A stretch of 64,000 bases of DNA from JADFNB01 sp036397455 (GCA_036397455.1 DASWIX010000042.1:158671-222670); one strand, 5' to 3'; counted from the stretch's first letter, positions 41,642-50,539 are shown. The notes: generated by a model not told the origin, from the letters alone. A program made the numbers and translations.

Positions 41642-42842
41642 GGTGGCGCTCCGTGCGGCGCGCGTCATCGGCACCCTCGGGACCGAGGCCGCGCTCGATG
41701 TGCTCACCGCGGCCCGGCAGCTCGAAGCGCGCGGGCGGTCCGTGCGACACCTCGAGGTGGGCCAGCCGGACGCGCCGACCGCGCCCCATGTCGTGGAGAC
41801 GGCGGTCGCCGCGCTGCGCGCGGGCCGGACGGGCTACGCCCCGCCCGCCGGTCTCCCCGCGCTGCGTTCGGCCATCGCCGAGCGGTGGCGCGCGCTGGGC
41901 GCCGCGGTCGACCCCGATCGGGTGGTCGTGACACCGGGCGGCAAGCCGATGCTCGCGTGGGCGGCGACCCTGGTGCTGGAGCCGGGGGACGAGGCGCTGA
42001 TCCCTGATCCGGGGTTTCCGATCTACGCCTCGGCTGTCCGGTTCGCGGGGGGACGCCCCGTGACGTATCCGCTCGATACCGGAGCGGATTTCACGCTCGA
42101 TCCCGACGCGATCGCCGAGCGGATCGGACCGCGCACCCGCCTGCTCTATCTGAACGTGCCGCACAACCCCACGGGCGGTACCGCGACACCGGCCGCACTC
42201 GATCGCGTGGCGGATCTTGCCGAGCGTTACGACCTGATCGTCGTGGCCGATGACGTCTATCGCGGACTCCGCTACGACGGCCCCGACGACAGCATCTTCC
42301 TCCGGCCGGGCCTTCCCGCCCGGACGATTCTGGTGGATGCCTTCTCGAAGCGCTACGCCATGACCGGCTGGCGCCTGGGCTACGGCATCCTCCCACCCGT
42401 GCTGGTCGACGGTGCCGTCCGCCTCGTCATCAACTCGGTGTCGTGCGTACCGCCGTTCGTGCAGGAAGCGGGCGTTGCGGCCCTGACCGGTCCGCAGGAT
42501 GCCGTCACGACGCTGCGGGAACGCCTGCGCCACATCCGGGACATCGCCGTCCGTCGCCTGCACGCTGTGCCGGGGGTGTCCTGCGGCGTGCCGGGGGGCG
42601 CGTTCTACCTGTTTCCTGACGTCAGCGCGCTGCTGCCGGCGGGCGAGAGCGTGGCGGCCCTCGCGTCCGATCTGCTGGACGGCAGCGGCGTCGCCTTGCT
42701 GCCCGGAACGGCGTTCGGTCCGGGAGGGGCCGGGCACCTCAGGATTTCGTACGCACGGCCGCTCGCGGAACTCACGGCGGCCTTCGATGCGCTGGAGGCG
42801 GCGCTGTCGCGGTCCCCGGCCGCGGTTCAGGAGGGCTCATGA
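41616..42842 (+). CDS. Class I/II PLP aminotransferase
   Basis: A fold-type I aminotransferase of about 400 aa. The PLP Lys lies in VDAFSKRYAMTGWRLGYG near residue 245; NVPHNPTGG near residue 180 and VVADDVYRGLRYDGP near residue 210 are typical of the AspC/DapC/Ald group. The GTG at 41616 has a G-rich site five bases upstream and overlaps the rhodanese gene by 26 bases; GTG 41643, just after the rhodanese stop, is the alternative. The substrate is unknown. With the PanB-like gene next to it, a hydroxylated 2-oxoacid is possible. Confidence 0.85.
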   Translation: MCAPPSSAEVALRAARVIGTLGTEAALDVLTAARQLEARGRSVRHLEVGQPDAPTAPHVVETAVAALRAGRTGYAPPAGLPALRSAIAERWRALGAAVDPDRVVVTPGGKPMLAWAATLVLEPGDEALIPDPGFPIYASAVRFAGGRPVTYPLDTGADFTLDPDAIAERIGPRTRLLYLNVPHNPTGGTATPAALDRVADLAERYDLIVVADDVYRGLRYDGPDDSIFLRPGLPARTILVDAFSKRYAMTGWRLGYGILPPVLVDGAVRLVINSVSCVPPFVQEAGVAALTGPQDAVTTLRERLRHIRDIAVRRLHAVPGVSCGVPGGAFYLFPDVSALLPAGESVAALASDLLDGSGVALLPGTAFGPGGAGHLRISYARPLAELTAAFDALEAALSRSPAAVQEGS

Positions 42843-43726
42843 GTACCACCGGAAAAATCACGACGGCGACTCTCCGCAGATTGCAACAGGAAAGCCGACC
42901 GGCCGTATTCGTCACGGCGTACGATTATCCCACCGCGACGTTCGCCGACCGGGCGGGCGTGGACATGATCCTGGTCGGGGATTCAGCCGCGATGACGATG
43001 CTCGGGCTTCCCGACACGGTCGCCATCGGCATGGACGAGATGCTCGTCTTCGCCCGGGCCGTCGCGCGGGCGGCGCGGCGCGCGTTCGTGATCGGCGACC
43101 TGCCATTCCTGTCCTATCAGCCCTCCGACGCCGATGCCGTGCGCAATGCCGGGGCGTTCATCACCGCCGGATGCGACGCGGTGAAGTGCGAGGGCGGGGC
43201 CCGCGTCGCGGCGCGGGTGCGCGCCATGACCGATGCCGGGATCGCCGTGATGGGCCACCTCGGCCTCACACCGCAGAGCCTTGGTCAGCTGGGCGGCTAC
43301 CGCGTGCAGGGAAAATCGCTCGAGGCGGCGCGCCGGCTGGCGGCCGATGCCCGCGCCCTCCAGGACGCGGGCGCGTTCGCGCTGCTTCTCGAAGCGTTAC
43401 CCGCCGAGGCGGCCGGCTTCGTGCGCGACACCGTGGACGTGCCCGTGTACGGCATCGGGGCCGGACCCGAGGTCGATGGCCAGCTCGTCATCGGCCACGA
43501 TCTGCTGGGTGGGTTCGTGGGGGAGATCGAACCGCGCTTCGTGAAACGATACGCGGAGATCGGCGCCGTCACGCAGCAGGCGTTCGCCGCGTACGCCGAC
43601 GAGGTCCGCGCGCGCCGCTTCCCGGGGCCGGAACACTGCTACCCGATCAGCCGGGACGACGAAGCCGAGATCCGCGCCGCGCGCCGGCAGACACGCACGC
43701 GCGAACCGCAGGAGGTGGGCTCGTGA
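42839..43726 (+). CDS. Ketopantoate hydroxymethyltransferase family protein (PanB-like)
   Basis: A 295-aa TIM-barrel protein. Metal and active-site motifs in order: LVGDSAAMTMLG near residue 45, IGDLPFLSYQ near 83, AVKCEGG near 113, MGHLGLTPQS near 138 and LLLEALPAEAA near 181. PanB transfers a hydroxymethyl group from methylene-THF to 2-oxoisovalerate. The loop after VGDS and the GDLPF/VKCEGG variants differ from standard PanB (GDMPF, VKLEGG), and no panC/panD is nearby, so a paralogue acting on another 2-oxoacid in sulfur amino-acid metabolism is possible. The ATGA overlap with the aminotransferase supports a joint role. Confidence 0.82.
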   Translation: MSTTGKITTATLRRLQQESRPAVFVTAYDYPTATFADRAGVDMILVGDSAAMTMLGLPDTVAIGMDEMLVFARAVARAARRAFVIGDLPFLSYQPSDADAVRNAGAFITAGCDAVKCEGGARVAARVRAMTDAGIAVMGHLGLTPQSLGQLGGYRVQGKSLEAARRLAADARALQDAGAFALLLEALPAEAAGFVRDTVDVPVYGIGAGPEVDGQLVIGHDLLGGFVGEIEPRFVKRYAEIGAVTQQAFAAYADEVRARRFPGPEHCYPISRDDEAEIRAARRQTRTREPQEVGS

Positions 43727-45000
43727 TCGAGCGTTCGCTGTCGGCCCACCAGGGCGTACGCTCGCAGCGCTGCCGGATCTGCGGCGTGACGAGCCAGCCC
43801 GCTCCCGAGGCAATCTGCGCGGAGTGCCTGGGCCCGCTGGAACCGGTCTACGATCCCGACCGGCCGCTGCCGGCGCCCGAGGAAATCGCGAGACGGCCGC
43901 CAACGCTCTGGCGGTACCGGGAGTGGCTGCCGCTGACCGGACGGCCGCTCCATGCGACCGAGGCCGGATGGACACCGCTGGTGCCTGCGCCGGCCCTTGC
44001 CCGCGCCTTGGGGATCCGGTGGGCATGGGTCAAGAACGACGCCGTGTCGCACCCCTCCCTGTCGTTCAAGGATCGGGTCGTCGCGACATCCATCAACGCC
44101 GCCGCCGCGTTCGGCATGTCGACCGTGGGGTGCGCCTCCACCGGCAACCTGGCGAACGCCGTGGCCGCCCAGGCCGCGGCCGCGGGACTACGCGCCTGGA
44201 TCTTCGTGCCGGACGATCTCGAGCCCGGCAAGATCATCGGGACCAGCGTCTACGGCCCCCGGCTGGTGCGCGTGCGCGGTACGTACGACGACGTGAACCG
44301 GCTCTGCGCGCAGGTGGCCGACCACTTCGGCTGGGGGATCGTGAACGTGAACCTGCGCGGATACTACGGGGAGGGGTCCAAGACCATGGCGTTCGAGATC
44401 GCCGAACAGCTTGGCTGGCGCCTGCCCGACGCGGTGATCGCGCCGATGGCCGGCGGCTCGCTCGTGACCAAGCTCCACAAGGGGTTTGGGGAGTTTCTGG
44501 ATGCCGGACTCGTGCGGGGCGCGCCCCCGCGCGTGTACGGGGCCCAGGCGGCCGGCTGTGCGCCGATCGTCCGACTCGTGGAAACCGGCGGCGATCGCAT
44601 CCAGCCGGAACGTCCGCGGACCATCGCCCGGTCCATCGCCATCGGCAACCCCGCGGATGGCGGATTTGCCGCCCGGGTCCTGCGCGAGACCGGCGGGTGG
44701 GCCGCCGCGGTCACCGACGACGACCTCATCGCCGGCATCCGCCTCCTCGCGGAAACGACCGGCATTTTCACCGAAACCGCCGGCGGCGTCACCGTCGCCG
44801 CCGCCCGCGCCCTCGCCCGGGCCGGACGCCTGCGCGCCGACGACGAACTCGTCCTGTGCATTACGAGTCACGGACTCAAGACCGTCGAAGCGGTGGCCCG
44901 GGCCCGCGAGCCGCTCCCGATCATCGACCCCCGACTCGGCGCGGTCCGCCGGCTGGTCGAATCCCTTGACGATGAACCATCGAAACTGGAGGCATCATGA
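43723..45000 (+). CDS. Threonine-synthase-like PLP enzyme with zinc ribbon (candidate carrier-dependent sulfhydrylase)
   Basis: A 425-aa fold-type II PLP enzyme. The N-terminus carries a zinc-ribbon motif (CRICG ... CAEC, residues 19-38). The PLP Lys is in HPSLSFKDRVVATS near residue 114; the phosphate loop is APMAGGS near residue 245. It resembles threonine synthases, which act on O-phosphohomoserine. Its gene overlaps a MoaD-like carrier gene (ATGA), as CysM and CysO are paired in mycobacteria, which suggests that the enzyme uses carrier thiocarboxylate as sulfur donor to make homocysteine or cysteine. The GTG at 43723 has GGAGG upstream and overlaps the PanB-like stop. Confidence 0.8.
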   Translation: MIERSLSAHQGVRSQRCRICGVTSQPAPEAICAECLGPLEPVYDPDRPLPAPEEIARRPPTLWRYREWLPLTGRPLHATEAGWTPLVPAPALARALGIRWAWVKNDAVSHPSLSFKDRVVATSINAAAAFGMSTVGCASTGNLANAVAAQAAAAGLRAWIFVPDDLEPGKIIGTSVYGPRLVRVRGTYDDVNRLCAQVADHFGWGIVNVNLRGYYGEGSKTMAFEIAEQLGWRLPDAVIAPMAGGSLVTKLHKGFGEFLDAGLVRGAPPRVYGAQAAGCAPIVRLVETGGDRIQPERPRTIARSIAIGNPADGGFAARVLRETGGWAAAVTDDDLIAGIRLLAETTGIFTETAGGVTVAAARALARAGRLRADDELVLCITSHGLKTVEAVARAREPLPIIDPRLGAVRRLVESLDDEPSKLEAS

Positions 45001-45272
45001 GCGTGACCGTCCATCTCCCTGCCGTCCTCGCGAAACTGGCCGACGGCCGGCGCGCGCTCGACGCGCCGGGCGCGACCGTCGGGCAGGTCGTCGCCCACCT
45101 CGCCGCGCTGTACCCGGACCTCGCGCCGCGGCTGCGGGACGAGTCGGGCAGACCCTACGAGTTCGTGACGTTCTACCTGAACGATGAAGACATCCGACTC
45201 GATGGCGGATTCGACGCGCCGGTCAGCGACGGAGACGAAATCACCATCGTCCCCGCCATCGCGGGAGGATGA
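44997..45272 (+). CDS. MoaD/ThiS-family sulfur carrier protein
   Basis: A 91-aa ubiquitin-like protein (VTVHLPAVLAKLADGRRALD; DGDEITIVPAIAGG) ending exactly in Gly-Gly, the residue pair that is adenylated and thiocarboxylated by MoeB/ThiF-type enzymes. The activating enzyme gene follows directly. Gene context (PLP enzyme upstream, E1-rhodanese downstream, sulfate-reduction genes after) indicates a role as sulfur donor in amino-acid synthesis, as for CysO, rather than in molybdopterin or thiamine synthesis. No JAMM protease is encoded here and none is needed to expose the GG end. Confidence 0.88.
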   Translation: MSVTVHLPAVLAKLADGRRALDAPGATVGQVVAHLAALYPDLAPRLRDESGRPYEFVTFYLNDEDIRLDGGFDAPVSDGDEITIVPAIAGG

Positions 45273-45274
45273 CG

Positions 45275-46486
45275 ATGACCGCTACCGTTCCGCATGGCCC
45301 GCGGCCCGCCCCCTGCCGCGACGACGCATCGGGCGCCGCGGGGCGACACCCCGCGCTCGACAATGAGGAGATTCTCCGGTACAGCAGGCACCTCATCCTG
45401 CCGGAAGTCGGCGTGGAGGGACAGCGCGCGCTCAAGGCGGCCAGCGTGCTGCTCGTGGGCGCGGGAGGTCTGGGATCCCCGCTCGGTCTGTACCTCGCGG
45501 CGGCGGGTGTCGGTCGCATCGGGCTCGTCGATTTCGACACCGTGGATCTCACCAACCTCCAGCGACAGGTGCTGTACGGCACGCGTGATGTCGGTCGTTC
45601 GAAGCTCGCGTCGGCGCGCGACCGGCTGAGCGACCTCAATCCCCACGTGGCGCTCGAGACGTACGACACGCGGCTCACCTCGGCGAACGCGCTGGAGATC
45701 CTCAGGGACTACGACCTCGTGATCGACGGGACCGACAACTTCCCGACGCGGTACCTCGTGAACGATGCGTGCGTGCTGCTTGGTACGCCGAACGTGTACG
45801 GATCGATCTTCCGCTTCGAGGGGCAGGCGTCGGTGTTCGCGACCCGGGAGGGTCCGTGCTATCGCTGCCTGTTCCGTGAGCCGCCGCCACCGGGACTCGT
45901 GCCGAGCTGTGCTGAAGGTGGTGTGCTCGGCGTTCTGCCGGGTCTGGTCGGGGTGATCCAGGCGACCGAGGCCGTGAAACTGATCCTCGGCGCGGGCGAG
46001 TCGCTCATCGGACGCCTGCTGCTGATCGACGCGCTGGGGATGCAGTTCCGCACCCTGCGGCTGCGGCGTGATCCCGCGTGCCCCGCCTGCGGGACGCGGG
46101 AACTGCAGGAGTTGATCGACTACGAGGCGTTCTGCGGCATCCCGTCGGCCGAGCAGGCCGGCCACGATGTTCCCGAGATCTCACCCGTCGAGCTGGCATC
46201 CCGGCTGGGCCGGCCCGATCCGTTCGCGTTGATCGACGTGCGGGAGCCGCACGAATGGGAGATTGCGCGCCTGCCGGGCGCCCGGCTGATTCCGCTCGAC
46301 ACGGTCGGCGAGCGGCTCGACGAGTTTCCGCGGGACCAGGAGGTGGTGCTGTACTGCAAGGGCGGCACGCGGAGTGCCCGGGCGGCCCGCGAGCTGCTGG
46401 AGGCCGGCTTCGAACGCGTCGTGAGCCTCGCCGGCGGAATCACCCGCTGGAGTGAAGACGTGGACCCGTCGGTGCCGAGGTATTGA
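45275..46486 (+). CDS. MoeB/ThiF-type E1-like adenylyltransferase fused to rhodanese domain
   Basis: A 403-aa fusion. Residues ~20-270 are an E1-like domain: RYSRHLILPEVGVEGQ, nucleotide loop VLLVGAGGLGSPLGLYLA, DLTNLQRQVLYGT, zinc Cys pairs CYRC and CPAC. Residues ~300-403 are a rhodanese with catalytic Cys in VVLYCKGGTRSARAA. It adenylates the C-terminal Gly of the carrier protein and supplies sulfur as a persulfide. GGGAGG at 45263-45268 abuts an ATG at 45269, so the ATG at 45275 with 6-base spacing is the better start. The same MoeBR design serves sulfur-carrier systems for cysteine. Confidence 0.92.
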   Translation: MTATVPHGPRPAPCRDDASGAAGRHPALDNEEILRYSRHLILPEVGVEGQRALKAASVLLVGAGGLGSPLGLYLAAAGVGRIGLVDFDTVDLTNLQRQVLYGTRDVGRSKLASARDRLSDLNPHVALETYDTRLTSANALEILRDYDLVIDGTDNFPTRYLVNDACVLLGTPNVYGSIFRFEGQASVFATREGPCYRCLFREPPPPGLVPSCAEGGVLGVLPGLVGVIQATEAVKLILGAGESLIGRLLLIDALGMQFRTLRLRRDPACPACGTRELQELIDYEAFCGIPSAEQAGHDVPEISPVELASRLGRPDPFALIDVREPHEWEIARLPGARLIPLDTVGERLDEFPRDQEVVLYCKGGTRSARAARELLEAGFERVVSLAGGITRWSEDVDPSVPRY

Positions 46487-46505
46487 TGACGGGCGCGGTG
46501 GTGCC

Positions 46506-47228
46506 ATGTCGTGGCGCGCGACCGGCAACCCGGACGATATGCCCACGGAGCAGTTCGTCGCCTGGACGCTCGAGCGGTTCGAGGCGGGCCGTATGGTCTT
46601 CACGACCGGATTCGGGCTCGAAGGCTGCGCGCTGCTTGACCTCTACGCGCGGGCCGGCGCGACGTTGCGTGTCGTCTATCTCGACACGGGGTTCCTGTTC
46701 CCCGAGACGTACGCGTTGCGCGACCGCCTCCAGGAGCGCTATCCGGCGCTCCGGTTCGAGCGGGTCGCCACCGATCTGACGCCGGCGGCGCAGGCGGCCC
46801 TGTTCGGTCCGGCGCTCTGGCGCCGCGATCCCGACCGCTGCTGCACGCTGCGCAAGATCGAACCGTTGCGACCGGTGCTGCGGGCGGCGGATGTCTGGAT
46901 CACGGCGATCACGCGCCATCAGGGCGCGGCGCGGCGGCGCGCCCCACTGATTGCCTGGGACTGGCCCTGGCAGATCCTGAAGGTCTGCCCGCTCGTCCAC
47001 TGGGACCGGCGCGCCGTGTGGGAGTACGTCCGGCGTCACGACGTGCCGCACAATGTCCTGCACGAGCGCGGCTATCCGACCATCGGCTGCCTGCAGTGCA
47101 CGCGCGCGGTGCCGGGCGCGGGACCCGAGGACTACTCGCGCGCGGGACGCTGGGCTGAACGGGACAAGACCGAGTGCGGCCTTCACGCCGCCCGAACCGA
47201 CATGGGGAGCGCCGATGACCGACGGTGA
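46506..47228 (+). CDS. cysH: Assimilatory APS/PAPS reductase with 4Fe-4S cysteines
   Basis: A 240-aa adenylyl-sulfate reductase. It begins with FTTGFGLEGCALLDLYA, a variant of the usual SxSxxxEDxV loop. The cluster-binding pairs CCTLRKIEPL near residue 119 and GCLQCTRAV near residue 197 are both present, and the catalytic ECGLH lies at the C-terminal end. The CC...CxxC pattern indicates an iron-sulfur enzyme preferring APS, unlike E. coli PAPS reductase. It makes sulfite for the reductase encoded by the next, overlapping gene (14 bases). ATG 46506 is 19 bases after the MoeB-rhodanese stop. Confidence 0.9.
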   Translation: MSWRATGNPDDMPTEQFVAWTLERFEAGRMVFTTGFGLEGCALLDLYARAGATLRVVYLDTGFLFPETYALRDRLQERYPALRFERVATDLTPAAQAALFGPALWRRDPDRCCTLRKIEPLRPVLRAADVWITAITRHQGAARRRAPLIAWDWPWQILKVCPLVHWDRRAVWEYVRRHDVPHNVLHERGYPTIGCLQCTRAVPGAGPEDYSRAGRWAERDKTECGLHAARTDMGSADDRR

Positions 47229-48969
47229 CACACCGCGACAGCAGCTGGCGGACGAGTCCCGCGTGGAGACGGCCAAGCGGCTCGGCCGGTATCTGCGCGG
47301 CACGATCGCCGAGACGCTCGCGTCCGACGCGTCGCACTTCGGGGCGGACGACGTCCAGCTGCTCAAGTTCCATGGGATCTACCAGCAGGACGACCGCGAT
47401 CGGCGGAAGCCGCGCAGAGCGCTCGGGCTCGACAAGGCCCACCAGTTCATGATTCGCGTGGCGCTCCCCGCGGGGCGTCTGACGGCGGCACAGTACGTGG
47501 CGCTCGACCGCCTTGCCGATGCCACGGCGGACAAGTCGCTCCGCATCACCACCCGCCAGGGACTCCAGTATCACGGGGTCGTGAAGGGTGACCTGAAGAC
47601 CACCATCGCGTCGGTCAACGAGCAGCTCGTGACGACGCTTGCGGCCTGTGGCGACGTCGAGCGGAACGTGATGGCCTGCCCCGCCCCGTTGGCGGATCCG
47701 AGCCACGCGGCGGTCAAGGACATCGCGGCCCGGATCGCCGCCGACCTCCGGCCGGCCACGTCGGCCTATCACGAGATCTGGCTCGACGGGGAGCGGGTCC
47801 GCACGACCGCACCCGGACGCGCCGAAGAACCCCTCTACTCCGAGCGGTACCTGCCACGGAAGTTCAAGACGGCGGTCGCCGCGGCGGAGGACAACTGCGT
47901 GGATGTGTACGCACAGGACGTGGGCCTCGTGGCCCATACCCACGACGGGCGCGTCAGTCACATGACGGTGCTCGTCGGCGGGGGCCTGGGTATGACGCAC
48001 GGCAAGGGAGATACGCTCGCGCGGCTCGCCGAGCCGCTGGCTGACGTCGCCGTCGACGATGCGGCGACGGCGGTGCGGACGATCGCGGCCATCTTCCGGG
48101 ATCACGGCAACCGGGCAGACCGCCGTCACGCCCGCCTGAAGTATCTCCTCGCCGAGTGGGGCTCGGAGCGCTTCGGCCGGGAGTTCCGGCGCCGGATCGG
48201 GCGTCCGACGGCGCCGCCGAGTCCGCTTCCCGCTCCGGTCTATCACGACCATCTCGGTCCGCACCGCCAGCCGGACGGACGCTGGTTCTGCGGCGTGTTC
48301 GTCCAGAGCGGCCGGGTCGCGGACCGCGGGAGCCGGCGGCTGCGCTCCGCACTCCGGGGCATTGTCGAGGACATGGAGCCCGGCATCGCCTTCACGCCGC
48401 AACAGAACGTGTTGTTCACCGACCTGACCGGAGAGCAGCTCACCCGGCTGGACGCCATCCTGCGCGCGCACGGGGTCGCACCGGTGCAGGATGTGCCGGC
48501 CGTGCGGCGGCACGCGATGGCATGCCCGGCGCTTCCCACGTGCGGTCTCGCGGTGGCGGAGTCGGAACGGTTCCTCCCCTCCGTCCTCGACCGGCTCGAA
48601 GCGGAACTGGACACGCTGGGGCTGGACGCCGTGCCGTTCACGGTGCGCATGACCGGCTGTCCGAACGGATGCGCGCGGCCGTACACGGCGGACCTCGCCT
48701 TCGTCGGGCGTTCCCTCGATCTCTATCACATCTACGTGGGTGGCCGGCTGGCCGGCGATCGCATGACGGATCTCTATCGTGCCGACGTCACCGGGGCGGA
48801 CCTGGTGGATGCCGTGCGTCCGCTGCTCGCGCGGTGGGCCGAGGAACGTCTGCCGGACGAAGGGCTGGGAGACTGGTACCAGCGGAGTCTGGGCTCGCAG
48901 TCGGCGCGCCGGATGCTCACGGGCAAGGAATTGCCCGTGGTGGAAGCGCCGCTGTTCCGGAACCCATGA
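47215..48969 (+). CDS. Sulfite (or nitrite) reductase, siroheme/4Fe-4S hemoprotein
   Basis: A 584-aa enzyme with two sulfite-reductase repeats. Siroheme-cluster cysteines: CPALPTCGLAVAESER near residue 440 and TGCPNGCARPY near residue 482. FMIRVALPAGRLTAAQ and LRITTRQGLQYHGV near residues 80-120 are typical of the ferredoxin-dependent/CysI superfamily. It reduces sulfite to sulfide with six electrons. No CysJ flavoprotein is nearby, so ferredoxin is the likely donor. The ATG at 47215 lies inside the end of cysH. Sulfite rather than nitrite is favoured by context. Confidence 0.92.
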   Translation: MTDGDTPRQQLADESRVETAKRLGRYLRGTIAETLASDASHFGADDVQLLKFHGIYQQDDRDRRKPRRALGLDKAHQFMIRVALPAGRLTAAQYVALDRLADATADKSLRITTRQGLQYHGVVKGDLKTTIASVNEQLVTTLAACGDVERNVMACPAPLADPSHAAVKDIAARIAADLRPATSAYHEIWLDGERVRTTAPGRAEEPLYSERYLPRKFKTAVAAAEDNCVDVYAQDVGLVAHTHDGRVSHMTVLVGGGLGMTHGKGDTLARLAEPLADVAVDDAATAVRTIAAIFRDHGNRADRRHARLKYLLAEWGSERFGREFRRRIGRPTAPPSPLPAPVYHDHLGPHRQPDGRWFCGVFVQSGRVADRGSRRLRSALRGIVEDMEPGIAFTPQQNVLFTDLTGEQLTRLDAILRAHGVAPVQDVPAVRRHAMACPALPTCGLAVAESERFLPSVLDRLEAELDTLGLDAVPFTVRMTGCPNGCARPYTADLAFVGRSLDLYHIYVGGRLAGDRMTDLYRADVTGADLVDAVRPLLARWAEERLPDEGLGDWYQRSLGSQSARRMLTGKELPVVEAPLFRNP

Positions 48970-50492
48970 GCGTCTCCGTCGTACTCGCGGCGCACGGCGG
49001 CGGGGACGGCTCGCCGGCCAACGCGCTTGTCCGGTGGCACGCCGCGCAGCTCGCCCGGCGGCGGCGGTTTCGCGAGGTGGTCGCGGCGTTTCATCAGGGG
49101 TGCCCGTCGTTCGAGACGGTGCTGCCGGCGCTGGGAGCGCGCCGGGTCGTCGTCGTTCCGTGCTTCACCAGCACCGGCTACTACACCGAGCAGGTGCTGC
49201 CCCGCGCCTTGGAGCGCGGCCGGGTCCCGGGCAGAACGTCCGTGCACATCACGCCGCCGATCGGGGCGGAGCCCGCGCTGGTGGCGTTGATGGCGACGGC
49301 GGCGCGGAGGGTCGCGGGCAGGCGGCCGTCAGACACGTCGGGAGTGCTCGTCGTGGGACACGGTACGCCGCGCCACCCGGGGAGCGGAAACACCACGTAT
49401 CAACTCGCGGAGCGACTGGGGCGGCGTCTGGCGCTCCCGGCAGCGTGCGCGTTTCTGGACCAGCGCCCTCGGCTCGAAACGGTGGCGGCCAGCCTTGCGT
49501 GGGACGAGATCGTGGTGGTGCCGTTTTTCATCGGGCACGGAGAGCACGAACGGACGGACCTGCCGCGGCGCCTGCGGACGGTGGTCACCGGGGACCGGCT
49601 CCGCTTTCTCCCGCCCGTGGGCCGGCTGCCGGGCATGACGGCCCTGCTGGAGCAACTGGCAGTGCGCCACACGCCGCCGTCCGCCCACCGCGTCCCGCCG
49701 GTACGCGGTGGGCGGGTGGTGCTGGTGGGGGCCGGCCCGGGCGATCCCGGTCTCCTGACGCTGCGGGGGCGGGACGCGCTGGCGTGTGCCGATGTCGTCG
49801 TCCACGACCGACTCGTGGCGCCGGAGGTCGTGGAGCTGGCACCCGCCGGCGCGCGGCGGATCAACGTCGGCAGGGCGCCGGACACGGAGCGGCGCCTCGC
49901 GCAGCCCGACATCAATGCCCTCCTGGTCCGGCACGCGACCGAGGGGCGGTTCGTCGTCCGCCTCAAGGGCGGCGATCCATTTCTGTTCGGACGGGGCGCG
50001 GAAGAAGTGGACGCGTGCCGCGCGGCGGGCGTCCCGTGCGAGGTCATACCCGGGGTCACGAGCGCGTTCGCCGTTCCCACCGCCGCCGGCATCCCGGTGA
50101 CCCTTCGCGGGATCAGCCGTTCGGTCGCGGTGGTGACCGGACGCGGGGCGCGCGGGGAGGACCTGCCGTTCGACGCACGCGCCGTCGCCGGGCTGGATAC
50201 GATCGTCGTGCTCATGGGGTGGGCGGCGCTGCCGCGGATCGTGGAGGCATTGCTCGCCGCCGGCCGGGATCCGGCCATGCCGGCCGCTTGCATTCAGGAT
50301 GGGGGGACGCCCGCGCAGCGGGTCGTTCGGGGAACGCTCGCCACGATCGCGGAACGTGTGGAGCAGGAGGGGCTCGTGGCGCCGGTGATCACGGTGATTG
50401 GAGCCGTTGCCGACGCTTGCTGCAGCATGGCCAGCCTGTTCCGACCGGTGACACGAGAGACAGCAGGACGTCGAGCGCGGGATGTGCGGTGA
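48966..50492 (+). CDS. Siroheme synthesis fusion: CbiX/SirB-type chelatase + uroporphyrinogen-III methyltransferase (CobA)
   Basis: A 508-aa two-domain protein. Residues ~1-230 form a CbiX/SirB-like chelatase made of two related halves (VVLAAHGGGDGSPANALVRW; VLVVGHGTPRHPGSGNTTYQL; VVVPFFIGHGEHE). Residues ~240-490 are SUMT/CobA (VVLVGAGPGDPGLLTLRG; VVVHDRLVAPEVVEL; VRLKGGDPFLFGRGAEE; VIPGVTSAFAVPTAAGIPVT). Together they methylate uroporphyrinogen III and insert iron, supplying siroheme for the preceding sulfite reductase gene, which overlaps by ATGA. The precorrin-2 dehydrogenase step has no domain here and must come from elsewhere. Last gene of the sulfur operon. Confidence 0.92.
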   Translation: MSVSVVLAAHGGGDGSPANALVRWHAAQLARRRRFREVVAAFHQGCPSFETVLPALGARRVVVVPCFTSTGYYTEQVLPRALERGRVPGRTSVHITPPIGAEPALVALMATAARRVAGRRPSDTSGVLVVGHGTPRHPGSGNTTYQLAERLGRRLALPAACAFLDQRPRLETVAASLAWDEIVVVPFFIGHGEHERTDLPRRLRTVVTGDRLRFLPPVGRLPGMTALLEQLAVRHTPPSAHRVPPVRGGRVVLVGAGPGDPGLLTLRGRDALACADVVVHDRLVAPEVVELAPAGARRINVGRAPDTERRLAQPDINALLVRHATEGRFVVRLKGGDPFLFGRGAEEVDACRAAGVPCEVIPGVTSAFAVPTAAGIPVTLRGISRSVAVVTGRGARGEDLPFDARAVAGLDTIVVLMGWAALPRIVEALLAAGRDPAMPAACIQDGGTPAQRVVRGTLATIAERVEQEGLVAPVITVIGAVADACCSMASLFRPVTRETAGRRARDVR

Positions 50493-50539
50493 ACGACATT
50501 GCGCTGGACCGCCGCATCGACGCGCGCATTGACGTCATT

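Noticed and set aside
42839..43726. Calling the PanB-like gene a plain pantothenate gene
   Set aside because: No panC, panD or panE nearby, altered motif residues, and embedding in a cysteine-attenuated sulfur operon make the standard role doubtful.
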